Notes: a model not told the origin generated them from the letters alone. A stretch of 32,079 bases of DNA from Bacteroidota bacterium (GCA_026391975.1 JAPLDB010000130.1:1-32079), one strand, 5' to 3'. Shown: positions 1-8,767, counted from the first letter of the stretch. Numbers and translations: made by a program.

Positions 1-365
1 AACTGAAAATTGAATTCAAAAAGTGTTTTGGTTTTTGTTTCGTAAAAGTGTTTGAAGGCATCTTCGAAGTATTCAAAGTATGGGGAGTTGCGGTACGAAC
101 TGGTAATCGTCCTCCAGTGTATTTTCTGCCAGTCATCATCGTAGCTGATCTCCTTTTCGCAGATAGGTTTTCGTTCGCCACCGTCATGGCGCACAGGAAT
201 AATCAGCGGATGAAGTCCGTTCGCTCCGTAGATCAGCGCCCTGTTGCGATACGATTGCTTGACATAATGCTCATGCTTTTCCAAAATAATTTTCTCGGCA
301 TGAAGCAAACAGGAAAAGTAACTGACAGGAGGGAGGTAGGCAGTTGAGAGTAAGACGGTCTTCAC
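1..365 (-). CDS. WbqC-like family protein (3' end beyond window)
   Basis: Reading the complement from a GTG at 365 gives an open frame to the window edge, about 121 codons. It begins V-K-T-V-L-L-S-T-A-Y-L-P-P-V-S-Y-F and continues with HAEKIILEKHEHYVKQSYRN and a later HPLIIPV stretch. This opening (LLSTAYLPPxxYF...E....Q.YRNR..I) is what I know from WbqC-like proteins, a Bacteroidota-rich family of unproven biochemical role linked by name to polysaccharide gene clusters. The ORF track misses it because the frame starts with GTG and has no end in the window. The GTG lies 6 nt after the TAG of the beta-helix gene, in the same frame, so the two are probably co-transcribed. No Shine-Dalgarno is seen, as is usual in Bacteroidota. 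The family call is from memory of the motif; the coding status is firm. Confidence 0.8.
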   Translation of the reverse strand, partial: MKTVLLSTAYLPPVSYFSCLLHAEKIILEKHEHYVKQSYRNRALIYGANGLHPLIIPVRHDGGERKPICEKEISYDDDWQKIHWRTITSSYRNSPYFEYFEDAFKHFYETKTKTLFEFNFQ

Positions 366-371
366 AAAAAA

Positions 372-1790
372 CTACTGGTTGTCGTCTTCATATGCTCCTG
401 CATCAGGAGAAGTTCCGGCAGCAGGTCTTGTTTTGCCTTCAATGTCGGTGCCAAGTACAGTTGGGTTAGTGTCTGTAATACTTTGAAGTCCGAGGTTTAC
501 TGCTATGGATGTAGAATCGATCTTATAGTAATTGATGTCAATGTTTTTGAAGCGCGGATCGGAGTTTCGTATGGAGCCCGGGTAATGGCTTCCTCCGCTG
601 CCGAAGGTTTCATTGTCCATTTTGAAAAGCGTGTGGTCAAACTTGAAATCAAAATATTCAGGATGCCCGGCAACAGGAAATGAATCCAGCGCTACTTCAT
701 TGTCCTGGTTGCCGTAGATGATACAGTTTCCGAAATATGCATTCAGCGGACGAATGGTTGTAAAGTAGTTTTGAAAATAAAGCGATGGCGTAGTACGGTT
801 TGAATTGCTCCAGTAGTTTGCAAAAGTGCAGTGCAGAAAACTATAGGCACCTCCATAATAAAGTGCACCAAGGTATTCACCACTATTGGCAAAAACACAA
901 TTGTTTGCAGCAACTGACGATCCCTGACCATAAAAGGCAGTGCTTGCAAAATTCTTCAGGATGGTGTTGTTTATTGTAATTGCCGGAAGTACTGAAGGCA
1001 CAAGTGAGTCAGATTGAATTCCAACATATCCATTCTTAATGATTGAATAGTTGATAATGTTTCCACTTGGACCTTTGCCTGTAACAATACCGTCATTGAC
1101 CGGACAAACTGATAGATCAATACTTGTAATAGTTGAAAACCAGATCCTGTCCCATTGTCCGGGAATATCTTTGAATGCTTCACCAAGGCGCGCTCCCTGA
1201 AAAGTGACAGGATCAGCGAGTGTTCCATTCACAATTAATTTTGCAGTGTTCAACACAATCAATCCGGAGTTGGTATTGAAGTGAATACGTACTCCCGGAT
1301 CAACGGTCAACGTGTATCCTGAATCCAGGATTGCATAGCCGTCTATTACATAGGGCTTGTCATTGATCCAATGAAGTGAATTGCTTGTGCCATTGCAATC
1401 CTTCAGTTTGAAAAGTGGAGTACATTGAGATTTCTGTTCGCCACAGTTTGAAGAAGGGTAGAAGTGAGCATCCTGTCCATATGCTGTCAGTGGTAAATTT
1501 TGCACATGACCGTTGGTGTTAAAAATGATTGCATCTTCAACGATCAAAGGCGTATTGATGTTGTTTGGATCAACTGTTACTTCAACAAAGATCCATATGC
1601 TGTCATTTGCACCGATCTCAACATCTGAAAAATATTTTCCGGGTGTGCCATTCACATTTAGTCTGTAATTGGAACCGGAACCGCCTGCAAGATTCAGCGA
1701 AGAAATCCTGAGCGCCTGGTTGTATGTATTTCTGACTGTAAATCCAAAAATATTTTTCTTCGTGAAGTGCAAAGATAGTTTTATGTACAA
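372..1790 (-). pseudogene. right-handed beta-helix surface protein, 5' end apparently lost
   Basis: The 472-codon frame, opened by a TTG, resembles Bacteroidota secreted or lipid-anchored beta-helix proteins. An N-terminal beta-sandwich part (NTYNQALRISSLNLAGG... ANDSIWIFVEVTVDPN...LPLTAYGQDA) is followed by a long helix with many N/G turns and a C-terminal DAGAYE motif. Proteins of this type normally start with a signal or lipobox peptide and about 50 further residues; neither is here. The in-frame stop is at about 1820, and the codons before NTYNQ read poorly (LYIKLSLHF). Just upstream is a TATCTTTG -7-like box (complement 1777-1770). Six nt after it comes ACG AAG AAA AAT ATT TTT, which would read MKKNIF, a plausible signal-peptide start, if ACG were ATG. 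I infer an internal deletion plus loss of the start codon. A true start at the TTG cannot be excluded. Confidence 0.6.
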
Positions 1791-2110
1791 AACCTGATCA
1801 GTTAATTCGAATGTATTTTAAGCAGTTATCTTAACGAGAATCAACGGATTTTATTTAGGGATATTGACGCTTCATCATGTTGATTATTATTATTGATGTT
1901 TTTTGATACAATGACTTAATGACCTATTGACCTAATGACGGCTGTTCGTTCCCTGTTCATTCCCAATTCCTTCCTTCTCCCCGACTAAAGGGTGCGCCTG
2001 GTTGTTCCTTAATGACTTATTGACGGCTGCTTTTCAATGAAGGCCGTTTCCCCCTTCGGGGGCCAGGGGGCCGGCTGCTCCTTGAACGCGTAAGAAATTC
2101 CTTAAATCGA
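1791..2110. repeat. non-coding spacer with degenerate dispersed repeats
   Basis: I see no gene here. From about 1908 the plus strand carries phrases such as AATGACTTAATGAC, CTAATGACGGCTGTTCGTTC and ATGACTTATTGACGGCTG. These recur almost exactly in the tandem block at 4668-5031. At 2050-2071 there is a copy of the CCCCCTTCGGGGGCCAGGGGGC element. The listed ORFs crossing this stretch on the minus strand are compositional shadows. The right end merges with the promoter of the PKD-protein gene. Confidence 0.7.
2050..2071 (+). repeat. dispersed G/C-rich palindromic element, copy 1
   Basis: CCCCCTTCGGGGGCCAGGGGGC: a short hairpin (CCCCC TT CGGGGG) followed by an AGGGGG tail. The same architecture recurs at 18405-18428, 21978-22006 and 27383-27405, and in reverse orientation within each 125-bp tandem unit. 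Function unknown. I recall similar elements as common in Bacteroidota intergenic regions. Confidence 0.7.
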
Positions 2111-2143
2111 TTTGGCTCAACCCGGACCGTAGGCATACATTTG
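2111..2143 (+). promoter_or_regulatory. Bacteroidota-type promoter of the PKD-protein gene
   Basis: TTTG at 2111-2114 and TACATTTG at 2136-2143 match the known Bacteroidota sigma-ABfr consensus (TTTG at -33, TAnnTTTG at -7) with 21 nt between them. The -7 box ends 26 nt before the ATG at 2170, leaving a short AT-rich leader (AATTAAAAACAAATAAAAA) without a Shine-Dalgarno. Confidence 0.7.
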
Positions 2144-2169
2144 TACCGTCAATTAAAAACAAATAAAAA

Positions 2170-4434
2170 ATGAAAACAATTATTAAACAAAAGGTTTCTC
2201 GCACCATGTGTGTAGTACTTTTCTTCTTCGGCATGTTTGCAACACTTAATTCGCAGGCTTGCACATCCTCTTTTATTTCCGTTCCAGATAGTGCAGGAAG
2301 CGGCGTGACTTTTACCAGTACTTCTACGGGTACCAGTTTTACAACCAGCTATTCCTGGAGTTTCGGAGATGGAACAGGAAGTAATAACATCAACGACTAC
2401 CACCAGTATGCTAACTCCGGCTGGTACCAGGTATGCCTGACGATTTCTGATTCTGCAAATGGTTGTTATTCGATTTCTTGCGATTCAGTTTATGCAGGCA
2501 ACAATGGCGTGAATTGCCTTGCGGCATTTTCTATACAGGCCAACGGATTAGCGGTTACATTCCTGAATCAATCAATTGGAGCAAACCTCAACTACAATTG
2601 GGATTTTGGTGACGGTGCAACATCCAATAACCAAAATGCAACGCATACTTATGCCCTTGCGGGACAGTACCTTGTCTGTCTTACAATATCAAATGGCACA
2701 TGCAGCGATACCGTTTGCAGTTACGTTGTCGTTACATCCGGAGGCGGAAATTGTCAGGCTTCTTTTCTTTCTTTTGATTCATCAGGAACATATTATTTCA
2801 TTAATACTTCCACGGGAACGAATTTCTTTACCAGTTATTTCTGGGATTTCGGAGACGGCACATATGGTTATACCTCAGATCCGACCCATTTTTATAATAC
2901 AGTAGGACCATTTTATGTGTGCCTCACGATCAGTGATTCAGCTGCAGGATGTTATTCTACTTTCTGTGATTCAGTTGGTTTCGGAAATGGAAACGCCTGC
3001 CAGGCGGCATTTTATGCTATTCCTGATTCAATTGGAAATGGATACACTTTTTATGACGCAAGTACAGGAACAAATTTACTGACAACTTACTTATGGACAC
3101 TAAGTGACGGCACTACCGGAACAGGCAGTAACTTCTATCATAATTTTACAACGCAGGGCTGGTACCAGGTTTGTCTGACCATCAATGTTTATGACTCACT
3201 TCAGAATATTGTATGTTCTTCGATTGCATGTGACAGCGTTTATGCCGGCAACGGTGGCGGCGCAACATGCAACGCGTATTGGGGATCACAGAGTAATCTG
3301 TTTACAACCTACTTCGCTGATCTTTCCAGTGGTACAGACACGCTCGTGTCATGGGCGTGGGATTTTGGTGACGGATCAACTTCATCACAACAAAATCCTA
3401 TTCATACATATTCACAAAGCGGTTACTATTATGTATGCCTTACCATCCAAACAGGAGCAAATGGAGCAGTTACATGCAGTGATACATATTGCATGAATAT
3501 TTATGCCGGAAATAACAATACAGGTTGTCAGGCCAATTTCAGCATGTATCCCGACAGTAGCGGTATGGGATTTCAGTTCCAGAATATTTCAACCGGGACT
3601 ACAGGTTCTACAAATTACTACTGGACATTTGGAGATAACCAATCATCCACACAGGAAAATCCATTCCACACTTATGCCAATACAGGATACTATACTGTTT
3701 GTCTGACAATTTCAGATTCTGCTGCAAATTGCACTTCTACTTATTGTGATTCGCTTTCAATTGGTCAAAGCTTTTTCTGCAATCCTTATTTCGTTTGGAA
3801 CGGAGATTCAACCAATGGAGTACAATTCTATGAGTTCAATAACAACCTCCCTGGTATTGTTTACGAATGGAATTTTGGTGATGGTGATTCATCAACGCTC
3901 GCTGACCCATACCATCAGTATGCTGCAGCAGGAACCTACTATGCATGCCTCACTGTATTTCAACTGGATTCAAATGGCTTCGTATTGTGTACAGGTAACT
4001 ATTGTGACTCAATTTATGTTGGCGCCAATGCAGCCTGTGCTCCACAAATCACTGCTGTACCTGACAGCAATGGCTGGGGCAATGGAAATGTGAACTTCAT
4101 TGTTACCTCTCCATGTGGAAATATCACCAATGTTACATGGAATTATGGTGATGGAACCTTTGGTACAGGAAACTATTCTTCACACCAGTATGCAGGCACT
4201 GGATGGTATTGGGTTTGTGTTGATGTGGAAGTTAATGGCATCATTTACACACAGTGCGACAGCATCTTTGCATTGCGACTCATGGGGGTTCAGGAGGCAG
4301 CGAACAATATTTCAGGAATAAATGCTTATCCGAATCCGGCGTCTTCATCAATGAACATCACATATTCGATCAATGACGCACATAACGTTTCTATCAGACT
4401 TTATGATGTAACTGGAAGAGAAGTGAAACAATAG
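2170..4434 (+). CDS. secreted multi-PKD-domain protein, T9SS tail broken by frameshift
   Basis: The protein is 754 residues. An N-terminal signal peptide (MKTIIKQKV then a hydrophobic run ending near NSQA) is followed by eight PKD-like beta-sandwich repeats of about 80 residues. Most repeats carry W-x-F/Y-G-D-G, an H-x-Y turn and a VCLTI strand. Each repeat typically starts with C-x-A-F and ends C-x(2-5)-C, so cysteines are regularly placed and probably form disulfides outside the cell. PKD domains mediate adhesion or carbohydrate/protein binding at the surface; this protein has no catalytic domain. The C-terminus starts a T9SS type-A sorting domain (INAYPNPASSSMNITYS...RLYDVTGREVKQ) but stops at TAG 4432-4434. 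The rest of that domain follows in another frame (4451-4540). Either the gene is a recent pseudogene without secretion, or the assembly has an error. Confidence 0.85.
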   Translation: MKTIIKQKVSRTMCVVLFFFGMFATLNSQACTSSFISVPDSAGSGVTFTSTSTGTSFTTSYSWSFGDGTGSNNINDYHQYANSGWYQVCLTISDSANGCYSISCDSVYAGNNGVNCLAAFSIQANGLAVTFLNQSIGANLNYNWDFGDGATSNNQNATHTYALAGQYLVCLTISNGTCSDTVCSYVVVTSGGGNCQASFLSFDSSGTYYFINTSTGTNFFTSYFWDFGDGTYGYTSDPTHFYNTVGPFYVCLTISDSAAGCYSTFCDSVGFGNGNACQAAFYAIPDSIGNGYTFYDASTGTNLLTTYLWTLSDGTTGTGSNFYHNFTTQGWYQVCLTINVYDSLQNIVCSSIACDSVYAGNGGGATCNAYWGSQSNLFTTYFADLSSGTDTLVSWAWDFGDGSTSSQQNPIHTYSQSGYYYVCLTIQTGANGAVTCSDTYCMNIYAGNNNTGCQANFSMYPDSSGMGFQFQNISTGTTGSTNYYWTFGDNQSSTQENPFHTYANTGYYTVCLTISDSAANCTSTYCDSLSIGQSFFCNPYFVWNGDSTNGVQFYEFNNNLPGIVYEWNFGDGDSSTLADPYHQYAAAGTYYACLTVFQLDSNGFVLCTGNYCDSIYVGANAACAPQITAVPDSNGWGNGNVNFIVTSPCGNITNVTWNYGDGTFGTGNYSSHQYAGTGWYWVCVDVEVNGIIYTQCDSIFALRLMGVQEAANNISGINAYPNPASSSMNITYSINDAHNVSIRLYDVTGREVKQ

Positions 4435-4450
4435 GTGGAAGAAAGCAATT

Positions 4451-4540
4451 GATGTAAAAGATATAACTGAGGGAATTTACCTTCTTAAAATAACTGCTGA
4501 TGAATCTTCAGCAACAGCAAGAATAGTAGTGAATCGTTAA
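4451..4540 (+). pseudogene. frame-displaced end of the PKD protein's T9SS sorting domain
   Basis: In the +1 frame relative to the upstream ORF, these bases read DVKDITEGIYLLKITADESS, then ATARIVVNR and TAA. This is the second half of a T9SS C-terminal domain (GxYxLKI...K/R). It has no start codon. Between the TAG at 4432 and this segment, the third frame reads GGRKQL (4434-4451), also plausible for the missing linker. The spacing between GREV and the final strands is several residues shorter than usual, so a small deletion rather than a single-base error is likely. Confidence 0.75.
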
Positions 4541-4561
4541 GTGTTTCTTATGTTTATCCAG

Positions 4562-4598
4562 GCCCACGCTTCCGAAGTTTCGGAGTGTGGGCTTTTTT
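4562..4598 (+). terminator. rho-independent terminator of the PKD-protein gene
   Basis: GCCCACGCTTCCGA / TCGGAGTGTGGGC forms a stem of about 13 bp with one bulge, immediately followed by TTTTTT. It lies 22 nt after the TAA at 4540, which supports 4540 as the original gene end. Confidence 0.85.
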
Positions 4599-5110
4599 AT
4601 TGGCTGTTGATTGGCATCAGTACAGTCAATGGTTGCCGGTTATCAGTTATCGGTTGTTCCCAATACCTTCCCTCACCCCTGACCCCTGAAGGGAGATGCC
4701 GCGCACGCAGCATTGCAAATCAAATTACAGGTGTCATTTTGTTGCATCGAAATGACCCAATGACTTAATGACGGCTGTTCATTCCCTGTTCCTTCCCTCA
4801 CCCCTGACCCCTGAAGGGAGATTCCTGCGCACGCAGCATTGCAAATCAAATTACAGGTGTCAGATTGTTGCATCGAAATGACCCAATGACTTAATGACGG
4901 CTGTTCATTCCCTGTTCCTTCCCTCGCCCCTGACCCCTGAAGGGAGATTCCTGCGCACGCAGCATTGCAAATCAAATTACAGGTGTCATTTTGTTGCATC
5001 GAAATGACCCAATGACTTAATGACGGCTGTTAGGCTTAATGGTAGCTTTTGGGTAGCCCCCAATGAATTACTGACTTAATGACTACTGTCAGGCTGCTTC
5101 GAGTGACGGT
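4599..5110. repeat. non-coding repeat block between two genes
   Basis: No credible gene is present. The core is the tandem array at 4668-5031. Flanking material (4605-4667, 5032-5110) holds diverged phrases of the same kind, for example ACTGACTTAATGACTACTG and CGGTTATCAGTTATCGGTTG. The 108-residue minus-strand ORF here is the repeat translated three times (QQNDTCNLICNAACAGISLQ) and should not be annotated as a gene. Confidence 0.75.
4668..5031. repeat. 125-126 bp tandem repeat, about 2.9 copies
   Basis: Units begin TTCCCTCACCCCTGACCCCT at 4668 and 4793, and TTCCCTCGCCCC at 4919, giving unit lengths of 125 and 126 bp. Copies are nearly identical. Unit 1 has GATGCCGCGCAC where units 2 and 3 have GATTCCTGCGCAC. 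Unit 2 has CAGATTG where the others have CATTTTG. The third unit ends after GACGGCTGTT. Each unit contains, in reverse orientation, the CCCTTCAGGGGTCAGGGG form of the dispersed element, then GCATTGCAAATCAAATTACA and AATGACTTAATGACGGCTG. The low divergence implies recent duplication. Confidence 0.9.
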
Positions 5111-5121
5111 TTTGGATTTTG

Positions 5122-5484
5122 TTATTCAACATCCCTGAGCTTCCATACGACCCAGGAATAAATTAAAAGGAAACCGGTCAGTACAAAAGGCAAACCGAAA
5201 ATAATGCCCAGAAAGGTTTCGTTTTTTGATTGCATGAAAATGAACATGCAAATTCCACCTGCAACCTGAATCAAAGCGCCGGGTAGCTCCCATTGCCATG
5301 ATGCAACATAACCTCCAACCACAAGAGAGAGGAGGAGAATAAAATAAAGGCTGTTCACGTCGCTATCCTGATTGAAGGTTGGTACAACCTCCCTGACTGC
5401 AAAAAGAAAGAAAAATATACAGACTAAAAGTCCCACTATTCGGGCTGTCCATTTTAACCTTGTCTGTAAAACACGAGGGCTCAT
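5122..5484 (-). CDS. small four-helix membrane protein
   Basis: The protein is 120 residues with four hydrophobic segments: about 14-30 (ARIVGLLVCIFFFLFAV), 46-62 (LYFILLLSLVVGGYVAS), 68-85 (PGALIQVAGGICMFIFM) and 92-113 (LGIIFGLPFVLTGFLLIYSWVV). The layout with a WxWE/PGALxQ turn between helices 2 and 3 recalls small uncharacterised membrane proteins of the DUF7670 type; this is a weak family call from memory. There are no catalytic motifs. The gene stands alone between a repeat block and a spacer. No function can be assigned. Confidence 0.7.
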   Translation of the reverse strand: MSPRVLQTRLKWTARIVGLLVCIFFFLFAVREVVPTFNQDSDVNSLYFILLLSLVVGGYVASWQWELPGALIQVAGGICMFIFMQSKNETFLGIIFGLPFVLTGFLLIYSWVVWKLRDVE

Positions 5485-5801
5485 ATTTTATTGTCGGTGG
5501 TAAAATTATGTTTTTTTGTTATTGACTACCTGATTAATGAAAATCATTTGTCAGAATTATGTGAATGATTTCAATCGAGGGACAAACGGCAGTTTTCATT
5601 AGGTGACTATTTTCTGATACGACATCAAGGGAATAAATTATATTCGATTTCTCCTGAAATCTTACAACTTTTAATGATTTGCTGTTCAATGCGTTGAATT
5701 TACATATTCCTGACATATTTTGGACAATATCCCCGGCTAATCGGCTTGTAACCAAAGAAAAACCTCTTATCTTCACGCTCGCAAAAAAAACCAATTAAAT
5801 T
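5485..5801. other. spacer between divergent genes
   Basis: About 317 bp, AT-rich. The listed 86-residue minus-strand ORF (5534-5794) has no recognisable domain and spans the subtilase promoter, so I do not accept it as a gene. The only supported content is the promoter at 5745-5775. Confidence 0.5.
5745..5775 (+). promoter_or_regulatory. candidate promoter of the subtilase gene
   Basis: CTTG (5745-5748), 19 nt, then TATCTTCA (5768-5775): a slightly degenerate TTTG / TAnnTTTG pair. The box ends 26 nt before the ATG at 5802, the same distance as for the PKD gene. Confidence 0.5.
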
Positions 5802-8684
5802 ATGAGAAAATTTTCTTTCGGATGTCTTGCAGCTCTTTTCATTTCTATGAACTGTGTTGCTTCTAACCCTTTTAACAAAACCAAGCAGCCACTTAAATTA
5901 AAAGATGGCGATTATGTAAAAGGTACTGTAATTATCAAATTGAAACCAGAGGCAGCTGTTGTTTGCCATGCTTCTTCAATTGACCTTGGCTCTATGAATG
6001 AAAAGCTTGCATTACTTGGAGCAACTGTGAACAAGAGATTTCCAAGAGCGAATGATGTTTCAAATTTGCGCAACCGTCAGAATGAAAAACTGGTTGATAT
6101 TTCACGCATTTACACTGTCAAGTTCAATGAAAATACTTCAGTAGCAGACGCAATTTCAATTTTGCTTACTGATCCATCTGTTGCTTATGCAGAACCCCAG
6201 TACATTAATCGCCTTTGCTATACTCCTTCTGATCCTTCAGGTACGCTTCAATTGCAATATTTCCTTGATAAGATTCAGGCCTATAACGCATGGGACATCT
6301 GGAAGGGTGATACCAATACTGTTATCGGTATTGTAGATAGCGGAACAGACTGGGATCATCCGGATCTGGCAGCCAATGTTGCAAAAAACTGGGCTGATCC
6401 GATCGACGGAATTGATAATGATGCTGACGGATTTACAGATAATTTTCATGGTTGGGATATCAGTGAGAACGATAATGATCCAACCAATGGAAACAGTGAT
6501 CACGGTTCGCATGTATCAGGATGTGCTGCTGAAGTAACTGATAACGGAACCGGCGGAGCTGGGCCTTCTTTCAAATGTCGTTTTATGGGCGTGAAATCTT
6601 CTCTTGATGCAAGTACAACATCTATCGATAATGGATATGACGGAATTGTTTATGCAGCAGATCACGGTTGTAACATCATCAACCTAAGCTGGGGCAGGGG
6701 CGGTGGTTTCAGTCAGTTTGAATCTGACATCATTGATTATGCAGCCATTAACCATGATGTTACTGTTGTTACAGCTGCTGGTAATAGCGGTCTGGATGAG
6801 ACATTTTATCCTACGCAATACGACAATGCAATCAGTGTTGCTTCGACGGGTTCCAACGATGGCAAATCTTCTTTTTCAAACTATGGATTCAAGATTGATG
6901 TTTGTGCACCCGGAGACAATATTTATTCGACTGTAATTAATAATACTTACACGTATATGAGCGGAACAAGTATGGCATCTCCGGTTGCAGCCGGATGTGC
7001 TGCCATGATCAAATCCAGATTCCCTTCTTTTAACCATGAACAGGTAAGGCAGCAACTCCGCAACACAGCTGACAACATTTATGCTGTTTCCGGAAATACC
7101 GTTTATCAGAATAAACTTGGAAAAGGCAGGGTTAACTTATTCAAAGCAATGTCTGATACAACCTCCCCGGGAGTAAGAGCAAACATTGTTTCAATCGTTG
7201 ATAATAACGATGAAGTTTTTGTAGGTAATGATACAATGTCAATTGTGGCCCTCTTCAAAAATCTTCTGCGGCCAACTGCCAACCTCACCTGTAACCTCAC
7301 GGCATCTTCAAATCAGGTTTCGATTCTTCAGAATACATTTACCATTGGCGCACTCAATACACTCGATACGATTTCTAATTTCGCGAGTATGTTCCGTGTT
7401 CGCATCAAGTCAACTGCCCCTATTAATCTTACTGTGCCATTTAAACTTACCATGACTGATGGCGCATGGACTGATTTCCTTTCATTCAATGTTGTTGTCA
7501 ATGTGGATTATATCAACATCGAAAAAAATGACATTTCTACTTCTCAAACAAGTAAGGGCAGAATAGGGTATAATACTTCAGGTCCGGGTGAAGGACTTGG
7601 CTTTCATTACATGGGAGGTCCTTCCAATGTTTATGAAATGGGTCTCATGATCGGTGACGGAACTCATGCAGTGGCCAATGCTGTAAGAAACGAAACCGGT
7701 GCTTATGATGAGGATTTTGGTTATTCAGTTCGTGTAACTGAATCAGCAAATACCGTATCCGACTTTTTCGCAAGCGGCAAATGCAATAACAATGGTCCTT
7801 CTGCCCCGGGAAATAAACTGAGTATTGAGGTGCCGCATTATACATATGCCTGGAATACAAATCCTGACAGAGGTTATATCATTACTGAATATGTGATTCG
7901 AAATATCGGCACTTCAACGATCAGTAACCTTCATGCAGGAATCTTTGCTGACTGGGACGTAAATGACGTTGCTGATACATCTACGAATGCATTTAACTCT
8001 AATCGTGATACAGTTGACCTCGCCAGGAAGATGGGAATAGCTTACAATTCATGGGCTGACGGTTACTATTGCGGCATTAAATTATTAACAAATACGGCTC
8101 CTTTTCACCACTATGGAATTGATAATGTTGCCGGTGGAAATGGTGGTGTTGACATAGCTGATGCAGCAGATTATTTTTCCGATGCTGATAAATTTCTGGT
8201 GTTGTCAACCAACAGGGATGTGGCCGGACATGTGAATCCTGAAGGAAACGACGTATGCGATGTAACTTCAACCGGTCCATATACAATTGCTCCCGGGGAT
8301 TCAATTACAGTAGCTTTTGCGCTTACATGCGGGGAAAACCTATTATCTATTCAAAACAGCGCAGATGCTGCACAGATCAAATACGACAATATTCACCTGG
8401 GAGTAACAGAGAACGTTCCTTCAGACAAGATGCTGCTATCGGTTTATCCAAACCCTGCTTCCTCATCGTCTGCAATCACATTTACTGTAAAGAATGCAGG
8501 ACAGGTAGAACTGTCATTGTTCAATGAATTGGGTGAAAAAGTGCTGACACTGGCTAATAAAAAGATGAATTCAGGACTCCATGCTGCCACGATCAACCTG
8601 ACTGAATTGCCTGCAGGGAACTACTTTGTTCAGTTGCAATCAGAAGGCAAGACAGAAGTACAGAAGTTGCTGATAACAAGATAA
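5802..8684 (+). CDS. T9SS-secreted subtilisin-like serine protease (S8)
   Basis: The protein is 960 residues. A signal peptide (about 1-21, LAALFISMNCVAS) is followed by a propeptide (about 38-140, GTVIIKLKP...SVAYAEPQYINRL). The S8 domain has a complete catalytic triad: Asp179 in VDSGTDWDHPDL, His234 in SDHGSHVSG and Ser390 in SGTSMASPVAAG. The oxyanion Asn is in TAAGNSG. A long beta-rich region follows, and the last 80 residues are a T9SS type-A sorting domain (SVYPNPASSSSAITF...LPAGNYFVQL...QKLLITR). It is thus predicted to be exported by the Sec system and then T9SS, and to act as an extracellular or surface endopeptidase. It has its own promoter and a strong terminator, so it is a single-gene unit. 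Substrate unknown. Confidence 0.93.
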   Translation: MRKFSFGCLAALFISMNCVASNPFNKTKQPLKLKDGDYVKGTVIIKLKPEAAVVCHASSIDLGSMNEKLALLGATVNKRFPRANDVSNLRNRQNEKLVDISRIYTVKFNENTSVADAISILLTDPSVAYAEPQYINRLCYTPSDPSGTLQLQYFLDKIQAYNAWDIWKGDTNTVIGIVDSGTDWDHPDLAANVAKNWADPIDGIDNDADGFTDNFHGWDISENDNDPTNGNSDHGSHVSGCAAEVTDNGTGGAGPSFKCRFMGVKSSLDASTTSIDNGYDGIVYAADHGCNIINLSWGRGGGFSQFESDIIDYAAINHDVTVVTAAGNSGLDETFYPTQYDNAISVASTGSNDGKSSFSNYGFKIDVCAPGDNIYSTVINNTYTYMSGTSMASPVAAGCAAMIKSRFPSFNHEQVRQQLRNTADNIYAVSGNTVYQNKLGKGRVNLFKAMSDTTSPGVRANIVSIVDNNDEVFVGNDTMSIVALFKNLLRPTANLTCNLTASSNQVSILQNTFTIGALNTLDTISNFASMFRVRIKSTAPINLTVPFKLTMTDGAWTDFLSFNVVVNVDYINIEKNDISTSQTSKGRIGYNTSGPGEGLGFHYMGGPSNVYEMGLMIGDGTHAVANAVRNETGAYDEDFGYSVRVTESANTVSDFFASGKCNNNGPSAPGNKLSIEVPHYTYAWNTNPDRGYIITEYVIRNIGTSTISNLHAGIFADWDVNDVADTSTNAFNSNRDTVDLARKMGIAYNSWADGYYCGIKLLTNTAPFHHYGIDNVAGGNGGVDIADAADYFSDADKFLVLSTNRDVAGHVNPEGNDVCDVTSTGPYTIAPGDSITVAFALTCGENLLSIQNSADAAQIKYDNIHLGVTENVPSDKMLLSVYPNPASSSSAITFTVKNAGQVELSLFNELGEKVLTLANKKMNSGLHAATINLTELPAGNYFVQLQSEGKTEVQKLLITR

Positions 8685-8702
8685 ACACACCATTTTTATT
8701 AA

Positions 8703-8731
8703 ATGCCCGGGAAATATTCCGGGCATTTTTT
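8703..8731 (+). terminator. rho-independent terminator of the subtilase gene
   Basis: ATGCCCGG-GAAATATT-CCGGGCAT followed by a T-run: a perfect 8-bp stem, starting 18 nt after the subtilase stop. Confidence 0.9.
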
Positions 8732-8759
8732 CATCTAATTACATGAATCATTTTAATTT

Positions 8760-8767
8760 TACCTTTG
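8760..8767 (+). promoter_or_regulatory. -7 box (TACCTTTG) of the DUF5606-pepF unit
   Basis: A perfect TAnnTTTG, ending 30 nt before the ATG at 8798. No clear TTTG is present 19-21 nt upstream, so this rests on the -7 element alone. Confidence 0.55.

Noticed and set aside
48-347. 99-residue plus-strand ORF
   Set aside because: It is antisense to the WbqC-like frame, which has recognisable family motifs; the plus-strand product has none.
4673-4999. 108-residue minus-strand ORF with internal repeats (QQNDTCNLICNAACAGISLQ)
   Set aside because: It is the 125-126 bp non-coding tandem repeat translated; the frame survives only because two units plus a 1-nt change keep it open.
4668-5031. CRISPR-like array
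   Set aside because: The repeats are 125 bp, directly adjoining, with no variable spacers and no cas genes.
5534-5794. 86-residue minus-strand ORF upstream of the subtilase
   Set aside because: No domain or signal peptide, and it covers the subtilase promoter; it is likely chance in AT-rich spacer.
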